Of a DNA stretch of 64,000 nucleotides, positions 51,618 to 61,273 are shown piece by piece. The notes under the pieces are model-generated. The model had not been told where the DNA came from. It saw nothing but the letters and a program-made list of their open reading frames with translations, and ran no database searches. The translations under genes were made by a program, and so were the position numbers. The stretch's first letter is position 1. The number at the start of each line of letters is the position of its first letter. This DNA is from Sphingomonadales bacterium Ga0077557 (lineage in GTDB: Bacteria > Pseudomonadota > Alphaproteobacteria > Sphingomonadales > Sphingomonadaceae): positions 1-64,000 of the forward strand of contig LNFI01000008.1 in the NCBI GenBank assembly GCA_001464615.1. Direction: 5' to 3'.

Positions 51618-52145
51618 ATGGATATGATGGATACCGTCCTGCCCCCAGCATTGGTCGAAGCCGCTCGGCGGGTGGTGGAGGCCAATCTTGCGGCTGGGCG
51701 GGTCATCACCGTGGCGGAGAGCTGCACCGGTGGCCTCGTGGCCGCCGCCATCACTGAAATCCCCGGATCGTCAGCGGTGATGCACACCGGCTTCGTCACT
51801 TACGCCAATGACGCCAAGACCGCATTGCTGAAGGTAAGCACGGATGTGCTTGATACCTTTGGCGCCGTATCGATCGCGGTGGCCTGGAGCATGGCCCGCG
51901 GCGCGCTGGAAGCAACCGGTGCAGATGTCGCCGTGGCCATCACTGGGGTTGCCGGGCCTGGCGGCGGCACCGACAAGAAACCTGTTGGCACAGTTGTATT
52001 CGCGCGCGCTGAAAAAGGCGGCGATCCTGCCGATGTCGTCGCCGATCGCCGCGATTTTGGCGATCTTGGCCGGGGCGGAATCAGGCTTCAGGCGGCGCTA
52101 TGTGCGCTCGAACTGCTGCTGCCCGGTGAACCGGCATCGGCATAA
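51618..52145 (+). CDS. CinA-family nicotinamide-nucleotide amidohydrolase (C-terminal domain only)
   Basis: This 175-residue protein is only the CinA C-terminal domain (PncC), with VAESCTGGLVAAAITEIPGSS, GFVTYANDAKTALLKV and ITGVAGPGGGTDKKPVGTV. It should deamidate NMN to NaMN in pyridine-nucleotide salvage. The N-terminal MoaB-like domain is absent. ATG 51618 follows the previous stop by one base. Its last 58 bp overlap the ratA/coq10 gene on the other strand. Confidence 0.93.
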   Translation: MDMMDTVLPPALVEAARRVVEANLAAGRVITVAESCTGGLVAAAITEIPGSSAVMHTGFVTYANDAKTALLKVSTDVLDTFGAVSIAVAWSMARGALEATGADVAVAITGVAGPGGGTDKKPVGTVVFARAEKGGDPADVVADRRDFGDLGRGGIRLQAALCALELLLPGEPASA

Positions 52146-52579
52146 AGCACCGCCGCGCGCTCTTCGAATGCGCTGATCATCCGGCGCAACGCGCGATCGA
52201 ACACCTGGCCGGCCAACGCTTCGAACACCCGGTTCTTGAAGGCGAAATCGACTGAAAAATCGACGAGGCAGCCGCCCGCCGCCCCTGCCCGATCATCCGG
52301 CCGAAAACCCCATTCGTTGCGCAGATATTTCAGCGGTCCATCGAGATAATCGACGTTGATCGCGGTTGGCCGAACCTTTTGCACCTTTGACGTAAAGGTT
52401 TCGCGCAGGCCCTTAAAGCCAACCACCATATCAGCGATCATCTGCGTATCGGTGTTCGACCGCACCCGGATCGCTGACACCCAGGGCAGAAAATCCGGAT
52501 AGCGCGCAACATCAGCAACCAGCGCGAACATTTGTTCGGGGCTATAGGGCAAACGGCGGGTTTCGGTGTGACGGGGCAT
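52088..52579 (-). CDS. SRPBCC protein of the RatA/Coq10 family
   Basis: This 163-residue START-like (SRPBCC) protein begins TETRRLPYSPEQMFALVADVARYPDFLPWVSA, the diagnostic start for RatA/COQ10. The latter binds ubiquinone or its precursors; E. coli RatA was described as a ribosome anti-association factor. The C-terminus ends with a Ser-rich tail that lies in the region overlapping cinA. Its start overlaps the lipA stop by one base, a conserved pair in alphaproteobacteria. Confidence 0.9.
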   Translation of the reverse strand: MPRHTETRRLPYSPEQMFALVADVARYPDFLPWVSAIRVRSNTDTQMIADMVVGFKGLRETFTSKVQKVRPTAINVDYLDGPLKYLRNEWGFRPDDRAGAAGGCLVDFSVDFAFKNRVFEALAGQVFDRALRRMISAFEERAAVLYADAGSPGSSSSSAHSAA

Positions 52580-53520
52580 CAGGCGCGCGCGATCTGGGCC
52601 TCTCGCGCAGCCCGCAGGCGGGCGAAATCATCCCCGGCATGATAGCTTGATCGCGTCAGCGGTGAGCTGGCGACCAACAGAAAACCCTTGGCCCGGGCAA
52701 TGGCCGCAAAGGCATCGAACGCCGCCGGCGTCACGAAGTCCATCACCTTGGCATGGCGCGGGGTTGGCTGAAGATACTGGCCCATCGTCAAAAAATCGAT
52801 ATCGGCTGAGCGCATATCGTCCATTACCTGATGCACTTCCAGCCGTTCTTCGCCCAGGCCGAGCATGACGCCCGATTTGGTGAAGATTGACGGATTGTGG
52901 CGCTTCACGCTCTCCAGCAGGCGAAGCGAGGCATAATAGCGCGCGCCCGGCCGAATGGTCGGGTAAAGCCGGGGCACCGTTTCCAGATTGTGATTGTACA
53001 CATCCGGGCCCGCTTCAACGATCGATTCAACAGCGGCTTGCGCCTTGTTCCTGAAATCGGGTGTGAGGATTTCGATCGTTGTATTCGGCGTCGTCCGGCG
53101 CAGCGCCTGAATGACCTTCACAAACTGGCTCGCGCCGCCATCGGGCAGATCATCGCGATCGACCGAGGTGATGACGATATGGTCGAGCCCCAGTTCAGCG
53201 GCGGCATCGGCGGTGTGCTGCGGCTCTAGCGCATCAACGGCACGCGGCATACCGGTCTTCACATTGCAGAACGCGCAGGCCCGCGTGCAGGTGTCGCCCA
53301 GAATCATCACCGTCGCGTGCTTCTTGGTCCAGCACTCGCCGATATTGGGGCAGGCCGCTTCTTCACACACCGTGGCCAGATTCAACCGACGCATCAGCGC
53401 CTTTGTTTCGGCAAATGCAGAGCCGGTCGGCGCTTTGACCCTGATCCAATCGGGTTTGCGCTGGCGCTCAGGCCGGGCAGTTTCTGGGGCGAGCGGTAAC
53501 AATTCGGTCATCGGCTGCAC
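52579..53520 (-). CDS. lipA: lipoyl synthase
   Basis: This 313-residue radical-SAM enzyme inserts two sulfurs into octanoyl groups of lipoyl domains. It has the auxiliary cluster motif [12 protein letters not shown] and the radical-SAM motif [10 protein letters not shown], plus [27 protein letters not shown] and GLGEERLEV. The ATG at 53520 gives the expected length. The convergent neighbour is carbonic anhydrase, upstream and divergent. Confidence 0.97.
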   Translation of the reverse strand: MQPMTELLPLAPETARPERQRKPDWIRVKAPTGSAFAETKALMRRLNLATVCEEAACPNIGECWTKKHATVMILGDTCTRACAFCNVKTGMPRAVDALEPQHTADAAAELGLDHIVITSVDRDDLPDGGASQFVKVIQALRRTTPNTTIEILTPDFRNKAQAAVESIVEAGPDVYNHNLETVPRLYPTIRPGARYYASLRLLESVKRHNPSIFTKSGVMLGLGEERLEVHQVMDDMRSADIDFLTMGQYLQPTPRHAKVMDFVTPAAFDAFAAIARAKGFLLVASSPLTRSSYHAGDDFARLRAAREAQIARA

Positions 53521-53577
53521 ATAGCGCCGCTTCCCACAGCTTGCCAGCCCCGCCGCGAGCTTGCACTACTCACCGCC

Positions 53578-54207
53578 ATGCCTGATTTCAAAAAACTTGT
53601 GGACGGCTATCACCGGTTCCGCACCACCGATTGGCCTCGCGAACGCGCACGCTGGGCGGAACTAAGCGATGGTCAGCGCCCCGCCGTAATGGTCATTTCC
53701 TGTTCGGATAGCCGGGTTGATCCGGCCCAGGTCTTCAACACCTCACCCGGTGAAATTTTTGTTGTCCGCAACGTCGCGAATCTGGTGCCGCCGTTCGAAG
53801 CGGATGCGGCGCGCCACGGCGTCTCCGCTGCCGTCGAGTTCGCCGTCACTCAGCTCGAAGTGCGCCAGATCGTGGTGCTTGGTCACGGGTCGTGCGGCGG
53901 GGTCAGCGCGGCCCTGTCGCGCAGCTTTGAAGGACGCGCGCCCGGCGATGGCGGCTTTATCGCGCATTGGGTCGATCTGCTTGACGAAGCACGCGATCGC
54001 ATCATTGCCGATCACGGCACCGGACCTGCCGCCGTGCATGCGCTTGAACTCGAAACCGTGCGCGTCAGCCTCGCCAATCTGCGCAGCTTTCCGTTTATAC
54101 CGCCGCGTGAAGCCGATGGTCGGCTGATCCTGCGCGGCGCCTATTTCGCCATCGCAGACGGGGTGCTGCACGTGATGGACGACAAGGGCGATTTCAGCCC
54201 GGCCTGA
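53578..54207 (+). CDS. beta-type carbonic anhydrase
   Basis: This 209-residue beta carbonic anhydrase interconverts CO2 and bicarbonate. Zinc ligands are in [11 protein letters not shown] (Cys, with the Asp-Arg dyad) and [14 protein letters not shown] (His and Cys). The region [13 protein letters not shown] is the usual start. Bicarbonate is used by carbamoyl phosphate synthase, so its position before pyrB may be meaningful. Confidence 0.95.
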   Translation: MPDFKKLVDGYHRFRTTDWPRERARWAELSDGQRPAVMVISCSDSRVDPAQVFNTSPGEIFVVRNVANLVPPFEADAARHGVSAAVEFAVTQLEVRQIVVLGHGSCGGVSAALSRSFEGRAPGDGGFIAHWVDLLDEARDRIIADHGTGPAAVHALELETVRVSLANLRSFPFIPPREADGRLILRGAYFAIADGVLHVMDDKGDFSPA

Positions 54208-54265
54208 CCAGTCACGGGATCGATTGCTTGCGCGCCGTCCACCGCCCCGCTACGCAGCCGCTTTA

Positions 54266-55255
54266 ATGCAACCCGTCGATCATAGCCCCGCATCCCTCAT
54301 CTCGGGACGCGCTGTTTTCCCGCACCGGGACTTGACCGGTATCGACGGCCTCCAGCCGCATGAGATTACTTTTCTGCTCGATGAGGCCGAACAATGGGTG
54401 GAGGTGAACCGTCGGCGCGCCAAGAGCGAAAAGCGGCTTGAAGGGCTCACCCTGATCAACGCTTTTTTCGAAAACAGTACGCGAACATTGCTGTCGTTCG
54501 AAATCGCCGGCAAGCGGATGGGTGCCGATGTCGTCAACATGCACGCCGCCCAATCCAGCGTGAAAAAGGGCGAAACGCTGATCGACACCGCCGTTACCCT
54601 CAACGCTATGCGGGCCGATATGCTGGTGATCCGCCACCAAAGCTCTGGCGCGGTGAAGCTGATTGCCAGCAAAGTCGATTGCCCGGTGCTCAATGCCGGC
54701 GATGGACGGCATGAACATCCCACCCAAGCACTGCTCGATGCGCTGACGATCAGGCGGCGGCGCGGCAGCATTGCCGGGCAGCGCGTCGTGATCTGCGGCG
54801 ATGTGATGCACAGCCGGGTCGCGCGATCGAATATCCTGGCGCTGACGGCGCTTGCCGCCGAAGTGCGGGTCGTCGCTCCATCGACGCTGATGCCAGCAGC
54901 GATTGACCGCATGGGGGTAACCCCGTTCACCGATTTCGATGCAGCACTTGAGGGCGCTGATGTCGTGATGATGCTGCGCTTGCAGAATGAGCGGATGGAT
55001 GGCGGCTTCATCCCTTCCTCGCGCGAATTTCATCTGCGCTACGGCCTGAACACGGAACGGCTGCGCCGCGCCAAGCCCGATGCATTGGTGATGCATCCCG
55101 GGCCGATGAATCGCGGGGTTGAGATCAGCTCAAGCGTCGCCGATCACCCAGAGCGTTCCGCAATCACCGAACAGGTTGAAATGGGCGTGGCGGTGCGGAT
55201 GGCGTGCCTCGACGTGCTCACCCGCCGCGCGCGCGGGATTGAGGGTTGGGCATGA
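54266..55255 (+). CDS. pyrB: aspartate carbamoyltransferase catalytic subunit
   Basis: This 329-residue enzyme joins carbamoyl phosphate and aspartate in pyrimidine synthesis. Motifs are [23 protein letters not shown] (carbamoyl phosphate site), [16 protein letters not shown] and [14 protein letters not shown] and [12 protein letters not shown]. The ATG at 54266 is preferred over a TTG at 54224. Its stop overlaps the next gene (ATGA). No pyrI is present, which fits the class with a DHOase-like partner. Confidence 0.96.
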   Translation: MQPVDHSPASLISGRAVFPHRDLTGIDGLQPHEITFLLDEAEQWVEVNRRRAKSEKRLEGLTLINAFFENSTRTLLSFEIAGKRMGADVVNMHAAQSSVKKGETLIDTAVTLNAMRADMLVIRHQSSGAVKLIASKVDCPVLNAGDGRHEHPTQALLDALTIRRRRGSIAGQRVVICGDVMHSRVARSNILALTALAAEVRVVAPSTLMPAAIDRMGVTPFTDFDAALEGADVVMMLRLQNERMDGGFIPSSREFHLRYGLNTERLRRAKPDALVMHPGPMNRGVEISSSVADHPERSAITEQVEMGVAVRMACLDVLTRRARGIEGWA

Positions 55256-56472
55256 CCGCCCTCGCCTTCACCAATGCACAGCTCGTCCTGGCAGGCGAAA
55301 CCCGGCCCGGCGCGCTGCTGGTGCAGGATGGGACGATTGCCGCCATTGGCACGATCGATTTGCCAGCCGACGTCGAGACGATTGATCTGCGCGGCAAGAT
55401 TCTGGCACCCGCAATCATTGATTTGGGGGTGTTTGCGGTCGATCTGGCGGCCTGCCACGCGGGCGGAATCGTCCGGATCGGCCTGATGCCCGATCAAACG
55501 CCAGTGCTTGACGATCCCGGCATCGTCCAGCGATCGGCATTGATCGGCCGCCCTGATCTGTGGATCCACCCCATCGCCGCCGCGACCAAAGCGCTGACAG
55601 GCCAGGACCTCGCCGAAATGGCGATTAATCAGGCCGCTGGTGCCCGCGCCGTCGGCACCGGGCGCGGTTGGATCGCTGATGCCGCCGTCATGCGCAAAGT
55701 CCTGCTTTACGCGCATGATCTTGGCTTGGCCGTCATTGCCCATGCCGAAGACGGCGGATTGGCAGCCGGGGCTGTCGCGACCGAGGGCGAAACCGCGACC
55801 CGATTGGGGTTGAGCGCCGCGCCGGCCATTGCCGAAGCGCTGGCCATCGCTCGTGATCTACTGCTTGCCGAAGAAACTGGCGCCCGCTTGCACCTTCGCC
55901 AGGTGACCACAGCAGCAGGCTTTGCGCTGGTGCGGGCCGCCAAGGCGCGCGGGGTGGCGGTCACCTGCGGGATCACCCCTGCGCATGTGCTGCTGTCCGA
56001 TATCGCGATGACTGATTTCCGCAGTTTTGCGCATCTCTCCCCGCCATTACGGGCGGAAAGCGACCGCCAAGCGGCGCTCGCAGCACTTGCCGATGGCACG
56101 ATTGACGTGCTGGCATCGGGCCATGATCCCCGGGGACCCGAGGAAAAGCGCCTGCCCTTCGCCGATTCCGCACCGGGCATGGCTGGGGCCGAAACGCTCC
56201 TCGCGCTTGGCCTTGGCCTGGTGCGCGATGAGTATATCTCGCTCGATCGCCTCTTTGCGCTATTGGCTGTCAATCCGGCACGGCTGCTCGGCATCCATGC
56301 CGGCATGCTCGCGCCCGGCATGCCGGCCGATCTCGTGGTGATCGATAGCGAAACCCCGTGGCAGATCGGCACTGAGACGCTGGTCGGTCGCGCCGGTAAC
56401 ACGCCGTTTGACGGCCTGCCGGTTCAGGGCAAGGCCGTGCAGCTTTTCAAGGGCGGTGCGCGGTTGCTGTAA
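55252..56472 (+). CDS. dihydroorotase-like protein lacking the metal-binding HxH (PyrC-prime/PyrX type)
   Basis: This 406-residue amidohydrolase-fold protein is close to type I dihydroorotases but reads [15 protein letters not shown] where active enzymes have the HxHxR motif. Other parts remain ([29 protein letters not shown]). Such inactive homologues are known in Pseudomonas, where they hold the aspartate carbamoyltransferase dodecamer together. Overlap with pyrB supports the same role here. It abuts the convergent SPOR gene stop to stop. Confidence 0.88.
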   Translation: MTALAFTNAQLVLAGETRPGALLVQDGTIAAIGTIDLPADVETIDLRGKILAPAIIDLGVFAVDLAACHAGGIVRIGLMPDQTPVLDDPGIVQRSALIGRPDLWIHPIAAATKALTGQDLAEMAINQAAGARAVGTGRGWIADAAVMRKVLLYAHDLGLAVIAHAEDGGLAAGAVATEGETATRLGLSAAPAIAEALAIARDLLLAEETGARLHLRQVTTAAGFALVRAAKARGVAVTCGITPAHVLLSDIAMTDFRSFAHLSPPLRAESDRQAALAALADGTIDVLASGHDPRGPEEKRLPFADSAPGMAGAETLLALGLGLVRDEYISLDRLFALLAVNPARLLGIHAGMLAPGMPADLVVIDSETPWQIGTETLVGRAGNTPFDGLPVQGKAVQLFKGGARLL

Positions 56473-57837
56473 TCAGCGCGAGGCCAGCTGCACTGGCTTT
56501 TGAACCCAGCGAGCGACCTGATCGCCAGCACTTACCCGAACGAAGCAATTGCCCCCCTTGGCCTGATAGCCGGCGCAAAGCGCATGGGCAGCCTCACGCG
56601 TATAACCGCCAACCGACAGCCGATAAAAACTCCCCGCAGCGGTCTTGATGGCCATACCAGACGGCGTCTGTCCGGCAAATTCGGCATAGCGGCGGGTGGC
56701 GCGTGCCCAGCCATCCTGCGCCACGGCAACATTCGCAAAGGCACCGATCTGCACGAAATAGCCGCCCTTTGCCGGGCTGTTCGCCATTGCCAATTTCGGC
56801 GCTGACATAACTTTCGGGGCCGACGTTACGGCAGCCATGGCCTGCCGCCCTGCGCCATAGGGCCGATAATTGGCCGGAAGCGCCTGCACGACGGGGCGGC
56901 GTTCGCCAAACACGATGGTCGGACGCGACGATGCCACCTCAACGGCCATCGCTGGCACTGGTTCGGGCTCAGCATTTGTCTCGGCCGCAGCGGCAAGCTG
57001 GGCCGGAGCCGGGGCTGGAACGGGTTCGCCAGGCTTGCCTGGCATATAGGCATCAATTGCGCTCGCCATTTGCGGCTGGGCCGCAACCGTTGCGTTCAGC
57101 GCGAGCGCCATAGGCTGTCCCCGATCTTCCACAGCGCGCACGCCAAGCAGGCTCGCCACCTGATCGGAGGCGGCCTTTGGATGGGCAAAGCTCGCCCATT
57201 CGCGCAACCGCTGATCGACTTCATCGGCGGCGACATCAAGTTGCGCGACCGTCTTGGCTTCCGCCCAGCGGCCTGAAAGCGCCAGCGCCAGCGCAAGATT
57301 CTGGCGGGTCTTGGCGTCTGCCGAAGCTGCGCGTGCCGCCTCTGTCAACAGATCAACCGCCGTGCCCGGATCACCGGCCAGCGCCAGTGCCAGCCCCCGA
57401 TCCGCAACCGGGATCATCTCGGCATGGTCCTCTAGCGTTTTGCGCGCCGATGCCCAGTCGCCCGTCGCCGTTTGCGCAAGCGCCAGGCTGAGGGCCGTCG
57501 CCGCATCGGCGGGCGACAGAGAAAGCGAATCGGTAAAGGCATCACGCGCCGATGCAAAGCGACCCGCCTTCAGATAGCTATTGCCCAGCAGCGCCCGGTA
57601 ACTGGCATCCTGCGGGCTGAATTTCACCGCGCGTTCGGCGTAACCGATCGCTGCCCGCAGATCGCCCTTACCAAGCGCCCGTTGCGCCTTTGCCGCGTCG
57701 CTTGCCGCCTGTTTCAGCCCGGCTGCATTCGGGGCATTGGCAATGGCCATGCTGCCAGTGGTGATGGCCGTGCCCATCGCGGCACCGCCCATGATCAGGG
57801 CAGATAGCCCCAGCGTCACAAGTGTTTTGCTCGTCAT
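56473..57837 (-). CDS. TPR and SPOR domain protein
   Basis: This 454-residue protein has a signal or anchor segment (LVTLGLSALIMGGAAMG), tetratricopeptide-like helical repeats (about 50-200, with RALGKGDLRAAIGYAERAVKFSP), a Pro/Ala linker and a C-terminal SPOR domain (GYFVQIGAFANVAVAQDGW ... FYRLSVGGYTREAA). SPOR domains bind denuded glycan at division sites. It follows the RHH gene by 4 bp, so it belongs to the ParA operon. A start at 57852 is possible but overlaps that gene. Confidence 0.86.
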   Translation of the reverse strand: MTSKTLVTLGLSALIMGGAAMGTAITTGSMAIANAPNAAGLKQAASDAAKAQRALGKGDLRAAIGYAERAVKFSPQDASYRALLGNSYLKAGRFASARDAFTDSLSLSPADAATALSLALAQTATGDWASARKTLEDHAEMIPVADRGLALALAGDPGTAVDLLTEAARAASADAKTRQNLALALALSGRWAEAKTVAQLDVAADEVDQRLREWASFAHPKAASDQVASLLGVRAVEDRGQPMALALNATVAAQPQMASAIDAYMPGKPGEPVPAPAPAQLAAAAETNAEPEPVPAMAVEVASSRPTIVFGERRPVVQALPANYRPYGAGRQAMAAVTSAPKVMSAPKLAMANSPAKGGYFVQIGAFANVAVAQDGWARATRRYAEFAGQTPSGMAIKTAAGSFYRLSVGGYTREAAHALCAGYQAKGGNCFVRVSAGDQVARWVQKPVQLASR

Positions 57838-57841
57838 CGCA

Positions 57842-58411
57842 TTAGCCCCCATCAACCACATTAGCGTCCGCCCCAGGCGACAGCCGGCTGGCCATCGCTT
57901 CCACCTCGGGCAGCGTCTTCAGAAAATCATCAAGCGCTTCAGTCACCAGCTGCTGGGCAGACCGATGGTGCAGCGCACTCGCCAGCCTGAGCCGCAAATG
58001 GCGATCGGCGTTCAGGCGAAGCGTAAAGGCAGCCTTTGCGCGATCGCTGGCATCACCGTTACCGCCGCCGCCACGCGTCGGCTTGGAACGGCGGGCCGGG
58101 CGCGGCTCGCTCTTTTGGACTGGCGGCGCCGCCAGAGGTGCTGACGGCATTGGTTCAGGCGCGGCGGTCGCCATTTCGACCGTCAAGGCTTCGCGCTGAC
58201 GCAAAACCGGCGGCAAGGGCATCTGTTCAATTGGTGCTGGGCCGGGCTGGCTGTCGTTATGGCCCATATCGTTCCAGCCGAGATCGTCGATCGCCTCCGA
58301 TACGGCGCCGAAGCCCGAAAAGCCCTGCGGCCGCATCGCTGGCTTGGCCTGGCCCTTGCGCGCGAGCAGCCCTGAAGACAGGGACGCAAAAGGTTTGGGT
58401 TGACCCATCAT
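57842..58411 (-). CDS. ribbon-helix-helix protein, partner of ParA
   Basis: This 189-residue protein has a long disordered N-terminal part (Pro/Ala/Gln rich, residues 1-120) and a C-terminal RHH-like domain (KAAFTLRLNADRHLRLRLASALHHRSAQQLVTEALDDFL). This resembles DNA-binding or ParA-stimulating partners such as ParG or the PpfA-partner type. ATG 58411 (GAGG upstream) is preferred over a GTG at 58420. It is encoded right after parA and right before a SPOR gene. Function inferred from context only. Confidence 0.75.
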   Translation of the reverse strand: MMGQPKPFASLSSGLLARKGQAKPAMRPQGFSGFGAVSEAIDDLGWNDMGHNDSQPGPAPIEQMPLPPVLRQREALTVEMATAAPEPMPSAPLAAPPVQKSEPRPARRSKPTRGGGGNGDASDRAKAAFTLRLNADRHLRLRLASALHHRSAQQLVTEALDDFLKTLPEVEAMASRLSPGADANVVDGG

Positions 58412-58421
58412 CGCCGCCACC

Positions 58422-59135
58422 TCAGCTCACAACCCGGCGGCCAAAGCCGCCCATCTGGCGGCTCGCCGCCAAATTACCCTGGGCCTGTGGCGCGCTAAAC
58501 ACCGTCCGGCGAAAATTCTTCTCAAGCCGATCGGCGATATAGTTCCACAGTTGTTCGATTTCGGCAGCCGACCGGCCACCCGGATCCACTTCCATCACCG
58601 TGCGGCCATCAATCATCGACGCCGCAAAATCAGTGCGGTGGTGCACCGTGATCGGTGCAACCGTGCCATGCTGCGATAGGGCGACGGCTGCTTCACTGGT
58701 GATCTTGGCCTTTGGTGTCGCGCCATTGACCACGAAGATCAGCGGCTTGCCGGCGCGATCACACAGATCAACCGTCGCGCCGACCGCCCGGAGATCATGT
58801 GGCGAAGGGCGCGTCGGGATGACGATCAGTTCAGCAACCGCGATAACGCTCTGGATCGCCATCGTAATGGCTGGCGGCGTATCGATCATCGCCAGGCGAA
58901 AACCCTGTTGGCGCAATACTTCAAGATCAGCAGCCAGCCGGGCAACGGTGGTTTGGGCGAATGCAGGAAATTCGCTTTCCCGCTCGTTCCACCAATCAGA
59001 AAGCGATCCTTGCGGATCGATATCGATCAACACAACAGGGCCACCGCCAGAGCGCTGCGCCTGAACGGCCAGATGCCCCGACAATGTGGTCTTTCCCGAA
59101 CCACCTTTTTGAGAAGCCATCGCGAGAACGCGCAT
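58422..59135 (-). CDS. ParA-family ATPase (chromosomal, orphan)
   Basis: This 237-residue ParA/MinD-type ATPase has the deviant Walker A ASQKGGSGKTTLSGHLA, LIDIDPQGSLSDWW, MIDTPPAI (Walker B) and VVNGATPKAK. There is no N-terminal HTH. It is not near parB or gidAB, so it is unlikely to be the chromosome segregation ParA. Its RHH partner and SPOR neighbours point to placing an envelope or division complex. The ATG at 59135 is used; the longer frame to 59732 is a shadow. Confidence 0.88.
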   Translation of the reverse strand: MRVLAMASQKGGSGKTTLSGHLAVQAQRSGGGPVVLIDIDPQGSLSDWWNERESEFPAFAQTTVARLAADLEVLRQQGFRLAMIDTPPAITMAIQSVIAVAELIVIPTRPSPHDLRAVGATVDLCDRAGKPLIFVVNGATPKAKITSEAAVALSQHGTVAPITVHHRTDFAASMIDGRTVMEVDPGGRSAAEIEQLWNYIADRLEKNFRRTVFSAPQAQGNLAASRQMGGFGRRVVS

Positions 59136-59330
59136 TATTTCCCCGGTCTTTCCTGTTTCAAACCGGAAAATGCCACGCCGAGTGATAAGAAGTGGTAAAC
59201 GAACGCGCTCGGCCCTGGGAACGCAGCGATGCCCCAACTGATCCCGGACGGGACAATTGGATAACCAAATATTTCCCAATTTTGGCTTAAAGCGAATTAT
59301 TAGAGCCTGGGGTTGAGGGATGATGCGGCG

Positions 59331-60395
59331 ATGTTGACGCGAAACGGGATCAAGCGGCGCGCGATGCAGCGCGGTCTGATGGCAACGGCTATACTGCTTG
59401 CTGTGGTCGGCAGCGCGCCGGCCTGGGCCGATGTCAAGGAAGGCGTCGATGCCTGGAGCCGCGGCGAGTATCGCAAGGCCGTTGAAAGCTGGCGGCCGCT
59501 GGCGATTGCGGGCGATGCCGATGCGCAGTTCAATCTGGGCCAGGCCTATAAGTTGGGGCGCGGTGTCCCGGTCGATCTTGCGCTGGCAGAAGAATGGTAT
59601 CGCAAGGCAGCAATTCAGGGGCATTTCCAGGCCGAAGACGCCTATGGGCTGACGCTGTTTCAAAACAACAAGCGCGCTGAGGCTTTGCCGTGGCTTGAAC
59701 GATCCGTTGGGCGGGGTGAACCCCGCGCCCAACTGGTACTCGGCACTATGTTGTTCAACGGGGATAGCGTCAAAAAGGATTGGGTCCGCGCCTATGCGCT
59801 CCTGACCCGCTCGTCAGCGTCGGGGCTGCCCCAGGGCGCGCAGACAATGGCGCAAATGGATCAATATATCCCCAGCGACGTTCGCCAGCAGGGCATCGCG
59901 CTGGCCCGTCAATATGAGGCAAGCGCCAACCGGCCAGTCGATACACCCGACATTGCTGGCCAGGGATCCAGCGGCATGCGCAGTGCCGAGCTGCCAGCCT
60001 CTACCTATGCCGGTGAGAGTGACACGCGTCCTATTCTTAATGCTCAATCAAAGCCGGTCGCCCGACCGACCAAGCCGACCCCGGTAGAACGTGCAACGAA
60101 CGATTCCGTGCCGACAGCGGCGCGCCCAACCGTTACCGCCCCGCAGCCCGTTGCGGGCGGCGGCTGGCGCATTCAGCTCGGCGCCTTCCGTGACTCGTCA
60201 AATGCGCGCGGCCTTTGGCAGCAACTCCAGAGCAAGGTCCCCGGCATTGCGCCGTTCAAGGCCATCTATACCCCCAGCGGCACGCTCACCAAGCTGCAGG
60301 CCGGACCAATCGCGTCACGAACAGACGCAGCACGGCTGTGCGCCGAAGTGCAGGGCCGGATGCCCGGCACCCCGTGCGTACCGATCGCGCCTTAG
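59331..60395 (+). CDS. Sel1-repeat and SPOR domain protein
   Basis: This 354-residue protein has an N-terminal signal or anchor (RGLMATAILLAVVGSAPAWA), Sel1-like repeats (GDADAQFNLGQAYKLGRGVPVDLALAEEWYRKAA), a linker and a C-terminal SPOR domain (WRIQLGAFRDSSNARGLW ... LTKLQAGPIASRTDAARLC). It is divergent from parA and shares its 195-bp upstream region. It likely acts at the septal cell wall. Its stop overlaps the serB stop on the opposite strand (TTAG). Confidence 0.88.
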   Translation: MLTRNGIKRRAMQRGLMATAILLAVVGSAPAWADVKEGVDAWSRGEYRKAVESWRPLAIAGDADAQFNLGQAYKLGRGVPVDLALAEEWYRKAAIQGHFQAEDAYGLTLFQNNKRAEALPWLERSVGRGEPRAQLVLGTMLFNGDSVKKDWVRAYALLTRSSASGLPQGAQTMAQMDQYIPSDVRQQGIALARQYEASANRPVDTPDIAGQGSSGMRSAELPASTYAGESDTRPILNAQSKPVARPTKPTPVERATNDSVPTAARPTVTAPQPVAGGGWRIQLGAFRDSSNARGLWQQLQSKVPGIAPFKAIYTPSGTLTKLQAGPIASRTDAARLCAEVQGRMPGTPCVPIAP

Positions 60396-61273
60396 TCGGT
60401 TACCCATTCACTGGCGGGAATCCCTTGCGCATAAAGCAAGGCGGTCAAATCATTGTGATCGATGCGCGCCGCCGCTGCGGCCGCGACGACTGGCTTGGCA
60501 TGATAGGCATAGCCAAGCCCGGCACGCTTGATCATCGCCAGGTCATTAGCCCCGTCGCCAACCGCCATCGTTGCTTCCGGCGGCAGGTTTTGTGCGGCAA
60601 TGGCGGCCAGCAAGGTTGCTTCCTTGGTGGCTGAATCGACGATCGGCTTGTCGACGCGACCATCAAGTTTGCCATCGGCAATGCCAAGCCGATTGGCGAT
60701 CACCTGATCAAAGCCAATCGCCTTGCCAACCGGATCGGCAAAGCGGGTAAAACCGCCCGACACCAAGATGCTCCGCCCTCCCCGCGCGCGCATCGTCCGG
60801 ACCAAGGCGACCGCGCCGGCCATGATCTGGACGCGTTCGGCAAGACATTGCTCGATCACCCGTTCGTCAAGCCCAGCAAGCAACGCCACGCGGGCATCAA
60901 GCGCCTCGCCAAAATCCATCTCACCGCGCATCGCGGCTTCGGTAACGGCGGCGATCTGCGGTTTGATGCCAGCGTAATCGGCCAGTTCGTCGATGCATTC
61001 GACGGTAATCATCGTTGAATCCATATCCGCGATCAGCAGCGATTTGGGCCGCGCCATCATGCCCTGCACAACGACATCGACACGATCAAACGCCCCCTCC
61101 AGCGCAGTGCGGGCTCGATCGGGGAACTGCCCGAACATTAGGTCAGCCGCGCGCGCCGCATCGATCCATCCCGACCCCAGCGTCACGCAGCCAGCGGCAT
61201 TGAGCCGATCGAGCGCCTCAGAAATTTGCCCTGCATCGAGCCGGTCTGCTGCTATCAGCGTTGCAATGAACAT
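60392..61273 (-). CDS. serB: phosphoserine phosphatase
   Basis: This 293-residue HAD phosphatase makes serine from phosphoserine. HAD motifs are [31 protein letters not shown] and [18 protein letters not shown]; an N-terminal region of about 80 residues is present. The ATG at 61273 has GGAGGGGA 7 bases upstream and overlaps the start codon of divergent miaA by two bases. Confidence 0.95.
   Translation of the reverse strand: MFIATLIAADRLDAGQISEALDRLNAAGCVTLGSGWIDAARAADLMFGQFPDRARTALEGAFDRVDVVVQGMMARPKSLLIADMDSTMITVECIDELADYAGIKPQIAAVTEAAMRGEMDFGEALDARVALLAGLDERVIEQCLAERVQIMAGAVALVRTMRARGGRSILVSGGFTRFADPVGKAIGFDQVIANRLGIADGKLDGRVDKPIVDSATKEATLLAAIAAQNLPPEATMAVGDGANDLAMIKRAGLGYAYHAKPVVAAAAAARIDHNDLTALLYAQGIPASEWVTD

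Noticed and set aside
59136..59312. Upstream extension of the ParA frame
   Set aside because: The frame stays open to 59732, but the sequence before MRVLAMASQKGG is not ParA-like and overlaps the divergent SPOR gene. The gap itself probably holds two divergent promoters.
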